A DNA stretch of 64,000 nucleotides from NCBI GenBank assembly GCA_050951095.1, contig JBMNIQ010000007.1, positions 1 to 64,000 on the forward strand, written 5' to 3'. This stretch comes from UMGS1519 sp050951095 (lineage in GTDB: Bacteria; Actinomycetota; Coriobacteriia; Coriobacteriales; Eggerthellaceae). This document shows, piece by piece, positions 42,639 to 51,831 of this stretch. The notes under the pieces are model-generated. The model saw only the letters and a program-made list of their open reading frames with translations. It was not told where the DNA came from and ran no database searches. The position numbers and the translations under genes were made by a program. Each line of letters opens with the position of its first letter. Within the stretch, counting starts at the first letter, position 1.

Positions 42639-44186
42639 CTAGCCGTTCAGCCGCTTGCTGAGCATCTGGTTGATGAGCTTCGGGTTGCCCTGGCCCTTCG
42701 TGGCCTTCATGCACTGGCCAACGAAGAAGCCCAGCAGGCCGGTCTTGCCGCCCTTGTAGGCCTCCACCTTGTCGGGATTGTCCGCCAGCACCTGGTCGAT
42801 GACCGCTTCCAGCGCGCCGGTGTCGGACACCTGCTTCATGCCGCGCTCCTCCACGATGGCGGAGGGGTCCTTGTCCTCGTCCAGCACGGCGGAGAAGACC
42901 TCCTTGCCCTGCTTCGAGGAGATGGTGTCGTCGGCCAGCAGCGTTACCAGCTCGACGGCACGCGCCGGCGTCAGCGGCGAATCGTCCAGGCCGTTCAGCC
43001 CGTTCGCATTCAGGTACGATGCCACGTCGTTGATGATCAGGTTCGCCAGGGGCTTCGCCAGCTTGTCGTTCGCACCGTCGCACGCCATGCACGCCTCGAA
43101 GAAATTCGCCGTGACGCGATGGTCCACCAGATGGCGCGCATCGTATGCGGACAGGCCGAAATCCGTCTGGAAGCGCTCGATCTTCTGGTCCGGCAGCTCG
43201 GGCAGCTTCGCGCGCACGCGCTCGATGAACTCGTCGGACAGATCGTACGGTGCCAGGTCGGGATCGGGGAACATGCGGTAGTCGTCCGCTGTCTCCTTCA
43301 CGCGCATGACGATGGTGCGCTTCGCGCTGGGATCCCAGTGGCGCGTCTCCTGGTAGATGACGCCGCCCTCTTCCAGCACCTCGGCTTGGCGGCGGATCTC
43401 GTAGACCAGGCCGTCATGCAGGCTCTTGAAGCTGTTGATGTTCTTCAGCTCCGTCTTCGTGCCCAGCTCCTTCGTGCCGCGGCGACGCAGCGAGATGTTG
43501 CCGTCGGCGCGCAGCGAGCCTTCCTCCATGCTGCAATCGGAGATGCCCAGGGCCAGGAAGATCTGGCGCAGCTTCTCCATGAACAGGCGCGCCTCTTCGG
43601 GCGTGCGCAGGTCGGGGCGCGTCACCAGCTCGATAAGCGGCGTGCCGGCGCGGTTGTAGTCAACCAGCGAATGCGTGGCGCCGGCGATGCGGCCCTCGTC
43701 GCCGCCGATGTGGATCATCTTGCCCGCATCCTCTTCCATGTGGATGCGCTCGATGCCGATATGCGCCGTGTACGCGCCGTCCTTGCCCTGCGCCTCCGGC
43801 AGGTCGATGCGCTCGTTCGCGCCCTTGCCGTCCACGGCAAGGTCCAGCCAGCCGTCCATGCAGAAGGCCACCGGGCCCTGCGTGGTCTGGAAGTTCTTCG
43901 CCATGTCGGGGTACATGTAGCCCTTGCGGTAGAACATGGAGTGCTTCTTGATCTCGCAGTTCGTAGCCAGGCCCGCCAGGCAGATGGACTCGATGGCCGC
44001 CTTGTTCGGCACGGGCAGCGCGCCGGGCATGCCCAGGCACACGGGGCACACATGCGTGTTCGGCTCCGCACCGAACTCCAGCTTGCAGCCGCAGAACATC
44101 TTCGTCTTGAGCTTCGTCAGCTCGCAATGGACCTCAAGGCCGATGACCGCTTCCCAATCCTTCAGGGCCTCTTCCAGCGTCTTCAT
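42639..44186 (-). CDS. gatB: Asp-tRNA(Asn)/Glu-tRNA(Gln) amidotransferase subunit B
   Basis: A 515-residue GatB that phosphorylates the mis-charged Asp/Glu-tRNA and receives ammonia from GatA. It shows WEAVIGLEVHCELTKLKTKMFCGC, VCPVCLGMPGALPVPN, SLVDYNRAGTPLIELVT, the tRNA-binding YqeY-like C-terminus and zinc cysteines. It overlaps the gatA end by four bases. The stop is followed by the palindrome CGCACTTCGAAGTGCG (42601-42616) and the hairpin at 42527. Confidence 0.97.
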   Translation of the reverse strand: MKTLEEALKDWEAVIGLEVHCELTKLKTKMFCGCKLEFGAEPNTHVCPVCLGMPGALPVPNKAAIESICLAGLATNCEIKKHSMFYRKGYMYPDMAKNFQTTQGPVAFCMDGWLDLAVDGKGANERIDLPEAQGKDGAYTAHIGIERIHMEEDAGKMIHIGGDEGRIAGATHSLVDYNRAGTPLIELVTRPDLRTPEEARLFMEKLRQIFLALGISDCSMEEGSLRADGNISLRRRGTKELGTKTELKNINSFKSLHDGLVYEIRRQAEVLEEGGVIYQETRHWDPSAKRTIVMRVKETADDYRMFPDPDLAPYDLSDEFIERVRAKLPELPDQKIERFQTDFGLSAYDARHLVDHRVTANFFEACMACDGANDKLAKPLANLIINDVASYLNANGLNGLDDSPLTPARAVELVTLLADDTISSKQGKEVFSAVLDEDKDPSAIVEERGMKQVSDTGALEAVIDQVLADNPDKVEAYKGGKTGLLGFFVGQCMKATKGQGNPKLINQMLSKRLNG

Positions 44187-45676
44187 CGAACCACCGCCTT
44201 TCCGTCAGCGAAGCCGGGCGCAACGGGCGCCTTGCCGTACACCTGCTCCAGCGCCGCGGCTACGCGCAGCATGTTCTGGTCGCGGAACGCCGGCGAGATG
44301 ATCTGCACGCCCACGGGCATGCCGGAATCGGCACCCAGGCCCAGCGGCATGTTCATGCCGCCGTTGCCGGCGATGTTGATGGAGATGGTGAACATGTCGC
44401 CCAAGTACATGCTGGTGGGATCGTTGATCTCGCCGATCTTGAACGCCGTGCGCGGAGACACGGGCGCCAGGATGACGTCCACCTTCTTGTAGGCCTCCGT
44501 GTAATCCTGCGTGATCAGCGTGCGAACCTGCTGTGCCGGGTAATAGTACTTGTCGTACACGCCGGACGAAAGCAGGTAGCTGCCCAGCATGATGCGGCGG
44601 CGCGCCTCGGGGCCGAAGCCGCCTTCGCGGCTGGCCTCGTACTGGCCACCCAGGTCTTTATGGCCGGGATCGCAGTATCCGTAGCGCACGGAGTCGAAGC
44701 GCGCCAGGTTGCTGAATGCCTCGCACGGACCCAACACATAGTAGGCGCTCATGGCCGCCTCGGCGTGCGGGAGCTCGATCTCCACCAGCTCCGCGCCCGC
44801 GTCCTTCAGCGTGTTCGCGGCATCCTGAACGGCCTTCGCGACCTCGGGCTGAAGGCCCTCGGCCTGCATGAATGCGGGCACGACGCCCACTTTCATTCCC
44901 TTCACGCCGTCCGCCAGGTTCGCGGTGAAGTCCGTGTCGATGGCCTGGCTGGTGCAGTCCAGCGTATCGCGGCCGGAAATGGCGTTCAGCACCAGCGCCG
45001 CATCCTGGACGCTGCGCGCGAACGGGCCCACCTGATCCAGCGAGCTGCCGAATGCGACCACGCCGTAGCGGGACACCACGCCGTACGTGGGCTTCACGGC
45101 CACCACGCCGCAGAAGCTGCCCGGCTGGCGGATGGATCCGCCCGTGTCGGAGCCCAGCGTGGCCGTGGCCAAGCCCGCTGCCACGGCGGCAGCGGAGCCG
45201 CCCGAAGACCCGCCCGGCACGCGGTCCAGGTCCCACGGGTTGCGCGTCACGCCGAACGCGCTGGTCTCCGTGGAGGAGCCGAATGCGAATTCGTCCATGT
45301 TCAACTTGCCCAGGGGAATGGCGCCGGCCTGGATGGTCTTCGCCACGCACGTGGCGTCGAACGGGGACACGTAGTTCTCCAGCATCCGCGAGCTGCACGT
45401 GGTGTGCGTGCCCTTCAGGTTCATGTTGTCCTTGAACGCCATGGGAACGCCCGCCAGCGGGCCCATGGCATCGAACGTGCCGTCGGCCAGCGCGGCATCG
45501 AGCTTGTCGGCCTGCGCGAACGCCAGGTCCGCCGTGGTCTCCAGGTAGGCATGGACGTCCTTGTCGGCAGCGGCAATGCGATCCAGGCTTGCCTGCGCCA
45601 CTTCGCGGGCGCTGTATTCCTTCGCCTTCAGGCCGCGCTGGATCTCGGCGATGCCCATCTCGGTGAATTCGGCCAT
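44183..45676 (-). CDS. gatA: Asp-tRNA(Asn)/Glu-tRNA(Gln) amidotransferase subunit A
   Basis: A 497-residue amidase that releases ammonia from glutamine. The Ser-cisSer-Lys triad is K82 (MAFKDNM), S157 (PGGSSGGSAAAVAAG) and S181 (GSDTGGSIRQPG). The channel and C-terminal regions (RRIMLGSYLLSSGVYDKYYYPAQ) are normal. The presence of gatCAB implies an indirect route to Gln-tRNA and/or Asn-tRNA. Its ATG overlaps the gatC stop (TAATG). Confidence 0.97.
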   Translation of the reverse strand: MAEFTEMGIAEIQRGLKAKEYSAREVAQASLDRIAAADKDVHAYLETTADLAFAQADKLDAALADGTFDAMGPLAGVPMAFKDNMNLKGTHTTCSSRMLENYVSPFDATCVAKTIQAGAIPLGKLNMDEFAFGSSTETSAFGVTRNPWDLDRVPGGSSGGSAAAVAAGLATATLGSDTGGSIRQPGSFCGVVAVKPTYGVVSRYGVVAFGSSLDQVGPFARSVQDAALVLNAISGRDTLDCTSQAIDTDFTANLADGVKGMKVGVVPAFMQAEGLQPEVAKAVQDAANTLKDAGAELVEIELPHAEAAMSAYYVLGPCEAFSNLARFDSVRYGYCDPGHKDLGGQYEASREGGFGPEARRRIMLGSYLLSSGVYDKYYYPAQQVRTLITQDYTEAYKKVDVILAPVSPRTAFKIGEINDPTSMYLGDMFTISINIAGNGGMNMPLGLGADSGMPVGVQIISPAFRDQNMLRVAAALEQVYGKAPVAPGFADGKAVVR

Positions 45677-45984
45677 TACGCATCGCCTCCGCCCAGGATG
45701 GACGGGATCAGGAAGTAGCCGTCCTGCTGCTTCGGCGCGTTCTCCAGCGCCTCCTCCTGCGTGAAGCCGGGCTTCTCCACATCTTCGCGCATCACGTTCG
45801 ACAGCGACCCGATGGGATGGAACGTGGGCTCCACGCCCTCCAGGTCGTATTCCGTAATAGGCTTCAGGCTCTCGATGATGTTGTTCAGGTCCTCCGTCAT
45901 CTGGGGGAGCTCGTCATCCGCAAGCCCGATGCGCGCGTATTCGGCAATGTCGCGCACATCTTTCTCAGTCACGTATTGGGTCAT
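45676..45984 (-). CDS. gatC: Asp-tRNA(Asn)/Glu-tRNA(Gln) amidotransferase subunit C
   Basis: A 102-residue GatC that wraps GatA and GatB together. It shows VTEKDVRDIAEYARIGLADDELPQMTEDLNNIIE and the C-terminal MREDVEKPGFTQEEALENAPKQQDGYFLIPSIL. The ATG at 45984 has AAGGA upstream; an ATG at 46017 would add eleven non-conserved residues. Confidence 0.95.
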   Translation of the reverse strand: MTQYVTEKDVRDIAEYARIGLADDELPQMTEDLNNIIESLKPITEYDLEGVEPTFHPIGSLSNVMREDVEKPGFTQEEALENAPKQQDGYFLIPSILGGGDA

Positions 45985-46103
45985 GTGCTCATCCTTCGTT
46001 GCGCCGTGCCGCCCCAAACGGCTTGGCGCTCTTCTGGGATTCGATGATTCGTCCGGAACCGGCGGCGTTTTCGACCGGCGGCCCGTAACTTGTTAATGAT
46101 AGC

Positions 46104-46136
46104 AAAATGCCCGTGCAGCACCACGCCGCACGGGCA
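46104..46136 (-). terminator. Terminator of ychF
   Basis: TGCCCGTGC (46108-46116) pairs with GCACGGGCA (46128-46136), followed on the minus strand by TTTT (46104-46107). It lies about 115 bases after the ychF stop. Confidence 0.65.
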
Positions 46137-46251
46137 AGCAGCCACGAACTCTTAACGCATCGGCGTTGTCTGCCCCGCGAAGGGCGCAGACCTGAAACCG
46201 TAGCCAATCCGCAAACGCCGATTCCTCCGCGCAACGCGCCTGCGTTTCGAA

Positions 46252-47316
46252 CTACACATTGAACTTGAAGTGCATGACATCGCCGTCCTGCACCACGTAA
46301 TCCTTGCCTTCTTGGCGCAACTTGCCGGCATCGCGGCAGCCCTTTTCGCCGCCCAGCGCGCTGTAGTCCTCGAAGCTGGCCGTTTCGGCTTTGATGAACC
46401 CGCGCTCGAAATCGGAGTGGATGACGCCGGCCGCCTGCGGCGCCTTCGCGCCGATGGGAATGGTCCATGCGCGGCTTTCCGTCTCACCGCTGGTGAAGAA
46501 GCTCTGCAGGCCCAGCAGCTTGTACGCCTCGCGCACCAGGCGGGCAAGGCCGCTTTCCTCCAGTCCCAGGTCCGCCAGGTATTCCTTGGCGTCCTCGGGG
46601 TCGAGCTCCGCCAGCTCCGATTCCACCTGCGCGCAAATGGGCACGGGCTTCGTGCCGTCGATCTCCGGCAGCTCGTCGTTCAGCTTGTCCTCGTCCACGT
46701 TCGCAATGTAGAGCATGGGCTTCATGGTCAGCAGCTGCAGCTCCTTGATGGATTCGATCTCCTCGTCCGTCAGGTTCTGGCGCGCCGCACGGTGCCCCTC
46801 GTTCAAGCCGGCCTCGACCTTCTTCGCGGTATCCAGGCGCAGCTGCAGCTTCTTGTCGCGCTTCGCCTCCTTCTCAAGGCGGCCCATGGCCTTCTCGATG
46901 GTTCCCAGGTCGGCCAGGATCAGCTCCGTCTTGATGGTCTCAACGTCGCTTTGCGGGTCGACGCGGCCGTCGACATGCACGACGTCCGGATCGCTGAAGA
47001 AGCGCACCACCTCGCAGATGGCGTCCGTCTCGCGGATGTGCGCCAGGAACTGGTTGCCCAGACCCTCGCCCTTCGAGGCGCCCGCCACCAGGCCGGCGAT
47101 GTCCACGAACTCCACGGTTGCCGGCACGATCTTCGCCGGGTGGTCGATCTCGGCCAGACGATCCAGGCGCGGATCGGGCACGGGCACGATACCCACGTTC
47201 GGCTCGATGGTGGCAAACGGGTAATTGGCGGCCAATCCGCCCTTGTTCGTGAGTGCGGTGAATAGCGTCGACTTGCCCACATTGGGCAGGCCCACGATGC
47301 CGATGGAAAGCGACAC
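46252..47316 (-). CDS. ychF: Redox-regulated ATPase YchF
   Basis: A 354-residue TRAFAC-class P-loop protein (Obg family, prefers ATP), ribosome-associated. It shows GIVGLPNVGKST (Walker A 9-17), DIAGLVAGASKGEGLGN, PMLYIANVDE in place of NKxD, and a C-terminal TGS domain (GETESRAWTIPIGAKAPQAAGVIHSDFERGFI, KDYVVQDGDVMHFKFNV). The GTG at 47316 has AAGGAG about seven bases upstream; the longer frame to 47382 adds a non-conserved stretch. Confidence 0.96.
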   Translation of the reverse strand: MSLSIGIVGLPNVGKSTLFTALTNKGGLAANYPFATIEPNVGIVPVPDPRLDRLAEIDHPAKIVPATVEFVDIAGLVAGASKGEGLGNQFLAHIRETDAICEVVRFFSDPDVVHVDGRVDPQSDVETIKTELILADLGTIEKAMGRLEKEAKRDKKLQLRLDTAKKVEAGLNEGHRAARQNLTDEEIESIKELQLLTMKPMLYIANVDEDKLNDELPEIDGTKPVPICAQVESELAELDPEDAKEYLADLGLEESGLARLVREAYKLLGLQSFFTSGETESRAWTIPIGAKAPQAAGVIHSDFERGFIKAETASFEDYSALGGEKGCRDAGKLRQEGKDYVVQDGDVMHFKFNV

Positions 47317-47444
47317 AGGATGCTCCTTGTACAGGCGCCCATGATTGTTGAGCGCAGAGGTTTGTCTTTTTGCATAGGACATGATAGCACCCCATTACCC
47401 TGTGGTACCGTAGCGGGCAATGAACTTAGGATGGGGGAAACAAT

Positions 47445-49325
47445 ATGAGACGTCGCCTTATGGATAGACCGCATTCCGACTGGTCGCCGAGAAACTGCTG
47501 TTATGCATGCCTGTTCGGGTTGTTCGTGGCGGTGACGTCATACGGCGGTTTCATATACCGCTCGATCGACGATCCATCGCTTGCATCGCTGCTGCATGAG
47601 CACCGAGTCCTGCTCGCAATCCTGATCATGGCATTGTTCGCAGCCTTCTCCTTCATCGCATATACCGTGATGAAGCGGCTCCCCAGATTCATGGAGCGGC
47701 ATCAGGAGAACGACGGGGATTCGTATCGCATGCCGCTTACCTTCGATCGGAGGAGCATTGCGCTGTGCTTCTTGGTTATCTACGCATGCTGGCTTCCCTG
47801 GATGATCTTGCACTTCCCCTGCGGAATGAGCGTCGACACCATCAACGAGCTCTACCAATACACGTCCTCGGCACCGACGTTCTACACCACTTTAGGTACG
47901 TTCTACGACGCCGAGTTCATCGACCATCATCCCGTATTCGATTCCTTGGTCTTCGGCTTCTTCTACTGCATAGGAGACACCACCGAAGCCCATACTGCCG
48001 GGCTGTTCGCCTACTCGCTTGTCATGAGCATCCTCACCGCTTTGATTCTGGCAGCGTCTCTGTGCTATCTCAGCCGGCTCAAGGTCCCCCATGCCGTCCG
48101 GCTTGCGCTGATGGTGTTCGTTATCGCGTTCCCGCCAATCGTCCTCAACGCCACGACCATGCTGAAGGATCCGTTTTTCAGCACTTGGTATCTGCTGTAC
48201 TTCCTGCTCTATATCGAGGCATTCCGGACCCGCGGAGCCGCGTTGAAGCGCAAGGGCTTTCTTGTCGGCTTCATTCTGGCCTCCGGCCTTTGCGTGCTCT
48301 CCCTGAAGCTTGCCCCGTACCTTGTCATCGGCTCCCTGCTGCTGCTGGCCATCACCAGCAGCGTGGGGCGGAAACAGGTGCTGCTGACCGCTGTGCTGAC
48401 GCCGCTGATCTTCATCTTCGCGTTCCAGCTGGTCGTCTATCCCGCGGTCGGAGGAGTGCAGCCCGGCGGAAAGCAGGAGTCGTACGGAGTCCTTTTCCAG
48501 CAATCCGTAAACGTCTTGAGGAAACACTATCCCGATGTCACCGAAGAGGAGTACCAGGCAGTCAATAAGGTAATCAACGTTGCTGCCGCCAAGAAGAAAT
48601 TCAATCCGCATCTTACGGACCCGGTGAAAAATTCGATTCGCAAGAACGCAACCGACCAGGATTACAAAGAATTCCTCCGCGCTTATGTCTCCCTCGGCCT
48701 GAAGCACCCCTATTCCTATTTCTGGTCAATCGCCGCTGCTTCGGGCATGATGCTCGCGCCCGGCATGCCATTCGGGTATCGATACCAGGATTTTTCCGAT
48801 TCGTTTGTTCCCAAGTCCTTAGCAGCCCTTGGCTTCCATTTCGACGTCGCCGTGCCTGAGGGGATTGCAAACGTGTCTCACTCGCTTTGGTCCCTGACTA
48901 CCGCGATGCAAACGAATCCGCTGTTTGCACTCGTATTCAGCCTCGGACTGATCGGCGCATGGATTCCTATGTTCTGCTTCCTTGTTTCCGCTGCCCGCGA
49001 CAAACGATATTGGGCCTGCTACAGCCCCATCATCCTCTTCGTATGCTTGCTTGCACTTCACCCGGCATCAGGAGAACGATATGTGCTGCCGATGCTCTAC
49101 ACCACGGTGCTGATCATAGGCGTGATGTTCTCTGCCTATGCTGCAAAGCCGGCTCGAAAGAACCCGTCGGCGGCTCGAGTCGAAATTCCACACCAGCCCG
49201 TGCAACGTAATCGCAAGAACCAGATTGCGCATAGGCGCAAAGACGCCCCGAAACATGCGCCTTCTCAAGCCCGCATATCTGCAAGCCGAGTGCGTACGCA
49301 ATCGCATGCTAGCAGGCCTCGGTAG
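47445..49325 (+). CDS. Polytopic membrane protein, GT-C-like (DUF6020-type)
   Basis: A 626-residue protein with about eleven to twelve membrane helices. CWLPWMILHFPCGMSVDTINELYQY with a following FIDHHPVFDSLVFGFFY resembles the first loop of DUF6020/GT-C-like proteins, in which acidic and His residues follow helix 1. A loop of about 100 residues (GKQESYGVLFQQSVNVLRKHYPD...) is extracellular. The last 60 residues are a basic cytoplasmic tail (KPARKN...RRKDAPKHAP). It may act on lipid-linked sugars or cell-wall polymers; this is inferred. Base composition is less GC-rich than its neighbours. ATG with GGGGGAAA upstream. Confidence 0.75.
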   Translation: MRRRLMDRPHSDWSPRNCCYACLFGLFVAVTSYGGFIYRSIDDPSLASLLHEHRVLLAILIMALFAAFSFIAYTVMKRLPRFMERHQENDGDSYRMPLTFDRRSIALCFLVIYACWLPWMILHFPCGMSVDTINELYQYTSSAPTFYTTLGTFYDAEFIDHHPVFDSLVFGFFYCIGDTTEAHTAGLFAYSLVMSILTALILAASLCYLSRLKVPHAVRLALMVFVIAFPPIVLNATTMLKDPFFSTWYLLYFLLYIEAFRTRGAALKRKGFLVGFILASGLCVLSLKLAPYLVIGSLLLLAITSSVGRKQVLLTAVLTPLIFIFAFQLVVYPAVGGVQPGGKQESYGVLFQQSVNVLRKHYPDVTEEEYQAVNKVINVAAAKKKFNPHLTDPVKNSIRKNATDQDYKEFLRAYVSLGLKHPYSYFWSIAAASGMMLAPGMPFGYRYQDFSDSFVPKSLAALGFHFDVAVPEGIANVSHSLWSLTTAMQTNPLFALVFSLGLIGAWIPMFCFLVSAARDKRYWACYSPIILFVCLLALHPASGERYVLPMLYTTVLIIGVMFSAYAAKPARKNPSAARVEIPHQPVQRNRKNQIAHRRKDAPKHAPSQARISASRVRTQSHASRPR

Positions 49326-49564
49326 CAAGCGGCGTTACCGTATGACGCTGTTTGACCCGATAGGGGTCTGCAGTATCGCCAACTGCCGGTACCGGGGCCG
49401 CCGTCGGACTGCTGCCCACCGCCAGGCTGCTGCCAGTTGCTGATCTCCATCCGAGACCGGGCGGTTGCCCTTTGCCGAGCCACCGCCCGCTGTTGCCCGC
49501 CGCCGGGCCGCCCGAGAGACCGCCGGGGCCATCGCTTCCAACTCCCGCTCCAGCTGAAATCGAA
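49326..49564. other. Spacer without a gene
   Basis: Between the membrane protein stop and the copy B element. It is GC-rich and low-complexity (runs like CCGCCCGCTGTTGCCCGCCG). I see no gene and no clear terminator for the upstream gene. Confidence 0.6.
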
Positions 49565-49755
49565 ATCTTGGACGAAAACCGCACTTGGGAATGGTTTATG
49601 AATCCCTAACAAAAATCGGCCTCGAAAGAATCACTTCAATCTGCCTTGCTGTGTAAATATTCTTGCCAATTTCAGGCCTCAGAGCGGCTTTCGGCCGAAC
49701 CTGGAAAATATTAGGGATGCCAAAACCATTCCCAAGCTCATTCCACGTCCAAAAA
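49565..49755. repeat. Inverted-motif intergenic element, copy B
   Basis: Left half: ATCTTGG (49565-49571), 13 bases, TTGGGAATGGTTT (49585-49597), 7 bases, CCTAA (49605-49609). Right half, inverted: TTAGG (49711-49715), 7, AAACCATTCCCAA (49723-49735), 13, CCAAAAA (49749-49755). The block order and both spacings match copy A exactly; the 101 inner bases do not align well with copy A. It lies between the 3' ends of the membrane protein gene and the SNF transporter gene. Confidence 0.85.
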
Positions 49756-49865
49756 TCGCGATTTTGTTGGAGGCCGATAAGCGCACGAACGCACGCAAGC
49801 CGTGCCATCCCCGCATAACCCGAACGCAACGGCGCCTCTGCCTCGAAGCGCCCCACCAATAACAA

Positions 49866-49897
49866 CCTCCCGCTCCTCGAACCCGAGAAGCGGGAGG
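49866..49897 (-). terminator. Long hairpin downstream of the SNF transporter
   Basis: CCTCCCGCT (49866-49874) pairs with AGCGGGAGG (49889-49897), with CTCG/CGAG inside. On the minus strand it is followed by TTGTTATT. It may be a second terminator; the first is at 49956. Confidence 0.45.
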
Positions 49898-49955
49898 CGG
49901 TTCGGAATACTCGATGCGTAGCGAATCCAAAGTCGCGTCATCATCAAGCAGCATA

Positions 49956-49993
49956 CGAAAAAGGGCGGCCCGGAAATGGAATCCGAGCCGCCC
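49956..49993 (-). terminator. Terminator of the SNF transporter gene
   Basis: GGGCGGC (49963-49969) pairs with GCCGCCC (49987-49993), with CGGA/TCCG inside, and is followed on the minus strand by TTTTTCG. It begins 30 bases after the stop codon. Confidence 0.8.
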
Positions 49994-50022
49994 ACGCGTC
50001 TGCACGCAAAAGCGTCCGCACG

Positions 50023-51402
50023 CTAAATCTTGATGAAGCCGAATTGCGCTCCCACGTACGCCACCAAGATGACCGCCACCAGAATAGGCGCGATGTACTT
50101 CACCATGACGACCCACGCCTTTTCCAGCTTGAACGGAGACGATTGCTTGATCTCGTCCACCAGCACCTTCGGCTTGATGATCCAGCCCACGAAGATGAGC
50201 GTCAGCAACGCAACGATGGGCATCAGCACGGAGTTGGAGATGAAGTCGAAGAAGTCGAGCAGCGTGGTGCCATCGCCCAGCGGCTGTATGAACGACAGCC
50301 CGTTGTATCCGGCATTCACAAAGCAGCCCACAATGACCACCCACGCAATGACGGCGATGAGCGACTTGCGACGATTCCAGCCCAACCCGTCGGAGATGAT
50401 GGAGACGAGCGTCTCGATCAGCGAGATAGCGCTGGTCAGCGCCGCGAACAGCACCAGCAGGAAGAAGATGGAGCCGACCACAGTGGCCACGCCGCCCATC
50501 TGCTCGAACACCTGCGGCAGGATGATGAACATCAGCGACGGGCCGGAATGCTGCGCCACGGCATCCGCAGAACCCAGCGTGATGAACGCCGCGGGAACGA
50601 TCATCATGCCCGCCAGCAGGGAGACCACCAGGTCGGAGCAGCCGATCCAGGACACGCTCTGCGGCAGGTTCTCCTTCTTGTCCAAGTACGATCCGTACGT
50701 GATCATGATGCCCATGGCAATGGACAGGCTGTAGAACATCTGCCCCAAGGCGCCGATGAACAACTCGGGCGACAGCTTGTCGAACTCGGGAACCAGATAA
50801 TAGGCAATGCCCTCGGCTGCGCCCGGGATGGTCGCCGTGAAAATGGCAATGCCCACGGCGAACACCAGCAGCAGCGGCATCATGACCAGGTTCGCCTTCT
50901 CGATGCCGCCGTTCACGCCCAGCGACACCACGATGAAGCAGATGGCCATGAACACCAGCATCCACAGCGTGCTGTTGTCCGGGCTGGCGATGAAGGCGGT
51001 GAAGAAGCTCCCGCCGTCGGCAGCGGATGCGCCCGCCCCGGAGAAGAACGAGAAGCAGTATTTCGCCACCCATCCGCCGATGATGCAGTAGTACGGCGTG
51101 ATGATGAACGGCACGATGGAGGCCAGCACGCCGATGAACTTATATTTCTTTCCGAAGCTGCTGAACGCGCCGATGGCGGATTGGCCCGTCTTGCGGCCCA
51201 GCGACGTCTCCAGCAACAGCATGGTCACGCCGAACGTGAACACCAGGCAGATATAGACGAAGATGAACGTGCCGCCGCCGTACTTTGCCGCCAGGTACGG
51301 GAAACGCCACATGTTTCCCAGGCCGACCGCCGATGCGGCGGCAGCCAGAATGAACATCCATTTACCAGACCAGGATGCACGGGTTCCGGTTAATTCTGCC
51401 AT
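50023..51402 (-). CDS. Sodium-dependent transporter, SNF family (NSS)
   Basis: A 459-residue protein with about twelve helices. WSGKWMFILAAAASAVGLGNMWRFPYLAAKYGGGTF is the helix 1 substrate and sodium site of the neurotransmitter:sodium symporter family, and the later AALTSAISLIETLVSIISDGLGW is the helix 8 region. It probably imports an amino acid with sodium. The gene is divergent from asnB, which might hint at an amino-acid link but the substrate is unknown. The ATG has AGAGGA eleven bases upstream. Confidence 0.9.
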   Translation of the reverse strand: MAELTGTRASWSGKWMFILAAAASAVGLGNMWRFPYLAAKYGGGTFIFVYICLVFTFGVTMLLLETSLGRKTGQSAIGAFSSFGKKYKFIGVLASIVPFIITPYYCIIGGWVAKYCFSFFSGAGASAADGGSFFTAFIASPDNSTLWMLVFMAICFIVVSLGVNGGIEKANLVMMPLLLVFAVGIAIFTATIPGAAEGIAYYLVPEFDKLSPELFIGALGQMFYSLSIAMGIMITYGSYLDKKENLPQSVSWIGCSDLVVSLLAGMMIVPAAFITLGSADAVAQHSGPSLMFIILPQVFEQMGGVATVVGSIFFLLVLFAALTSAISLIETLVSIISDGLGWNRRKSLIAVIAWVVIVGCFVNAGYNGLSFIQPLGDGTTLLDFFDFISNSVLMPIVALLTLIFVGWIIKPKVLVDEIKQSSPFKLEKAWVVMVKYIAPILVAVILVAYVGAQFGFIKI

Positions 51403-51569
51403 GGTATCGATAATCCTCTCTTAAAGCAGCCAATCGCTGCCGATTTCCAAACCGATACGGCTCCCCCTGCCATATCGCAGCGTAGGGCATTATACCGTTT
51501 GCGGAATTATCCGCTTTCAGAAACGGCCAAACGTGTACGTACCCCTAGATGAATGGTCGAATCCGCTCT

Positions 51570-51585
51570 AGCACTATAGAGTGCT
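51570..51585. promoter_or_regulatory. Palindrome in the SNF/asnB intergenic region
   Basis: AGCACT-ATAG-AGTGCT, with CTCTAG-like flanks (CTCTAGCACTATAG, then AGTGCTCTAG), lies midway between two divergent genes. It has the size of a dimeric regulator site. The rest of 51403-51831 shows no gene. Confidence 0.35.
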
Positions 51586-51831
51586 CTAGCGACAGGCCCC
51601 GCGCTGCCGCCGGCGTTGCGATGACGCCTTCTTCCCGCAGGGTGTACGGCGCTCGGCAGCGAAGCGGAGCGGCATCCCCTGGCCTCCTCTTGTGCCCTTT
51701 GCGGTTTTGTACGCATCTGCAACCCGATTGAAACGTCGGAGGCTATCATGGAGTTTCGAATCAATCGAGTTCGCCGGAAGGCCGCGCGCCGATGCAAGCG
51801 CCCTCCCGACGTCAACAGGAGGAGTATCTGC

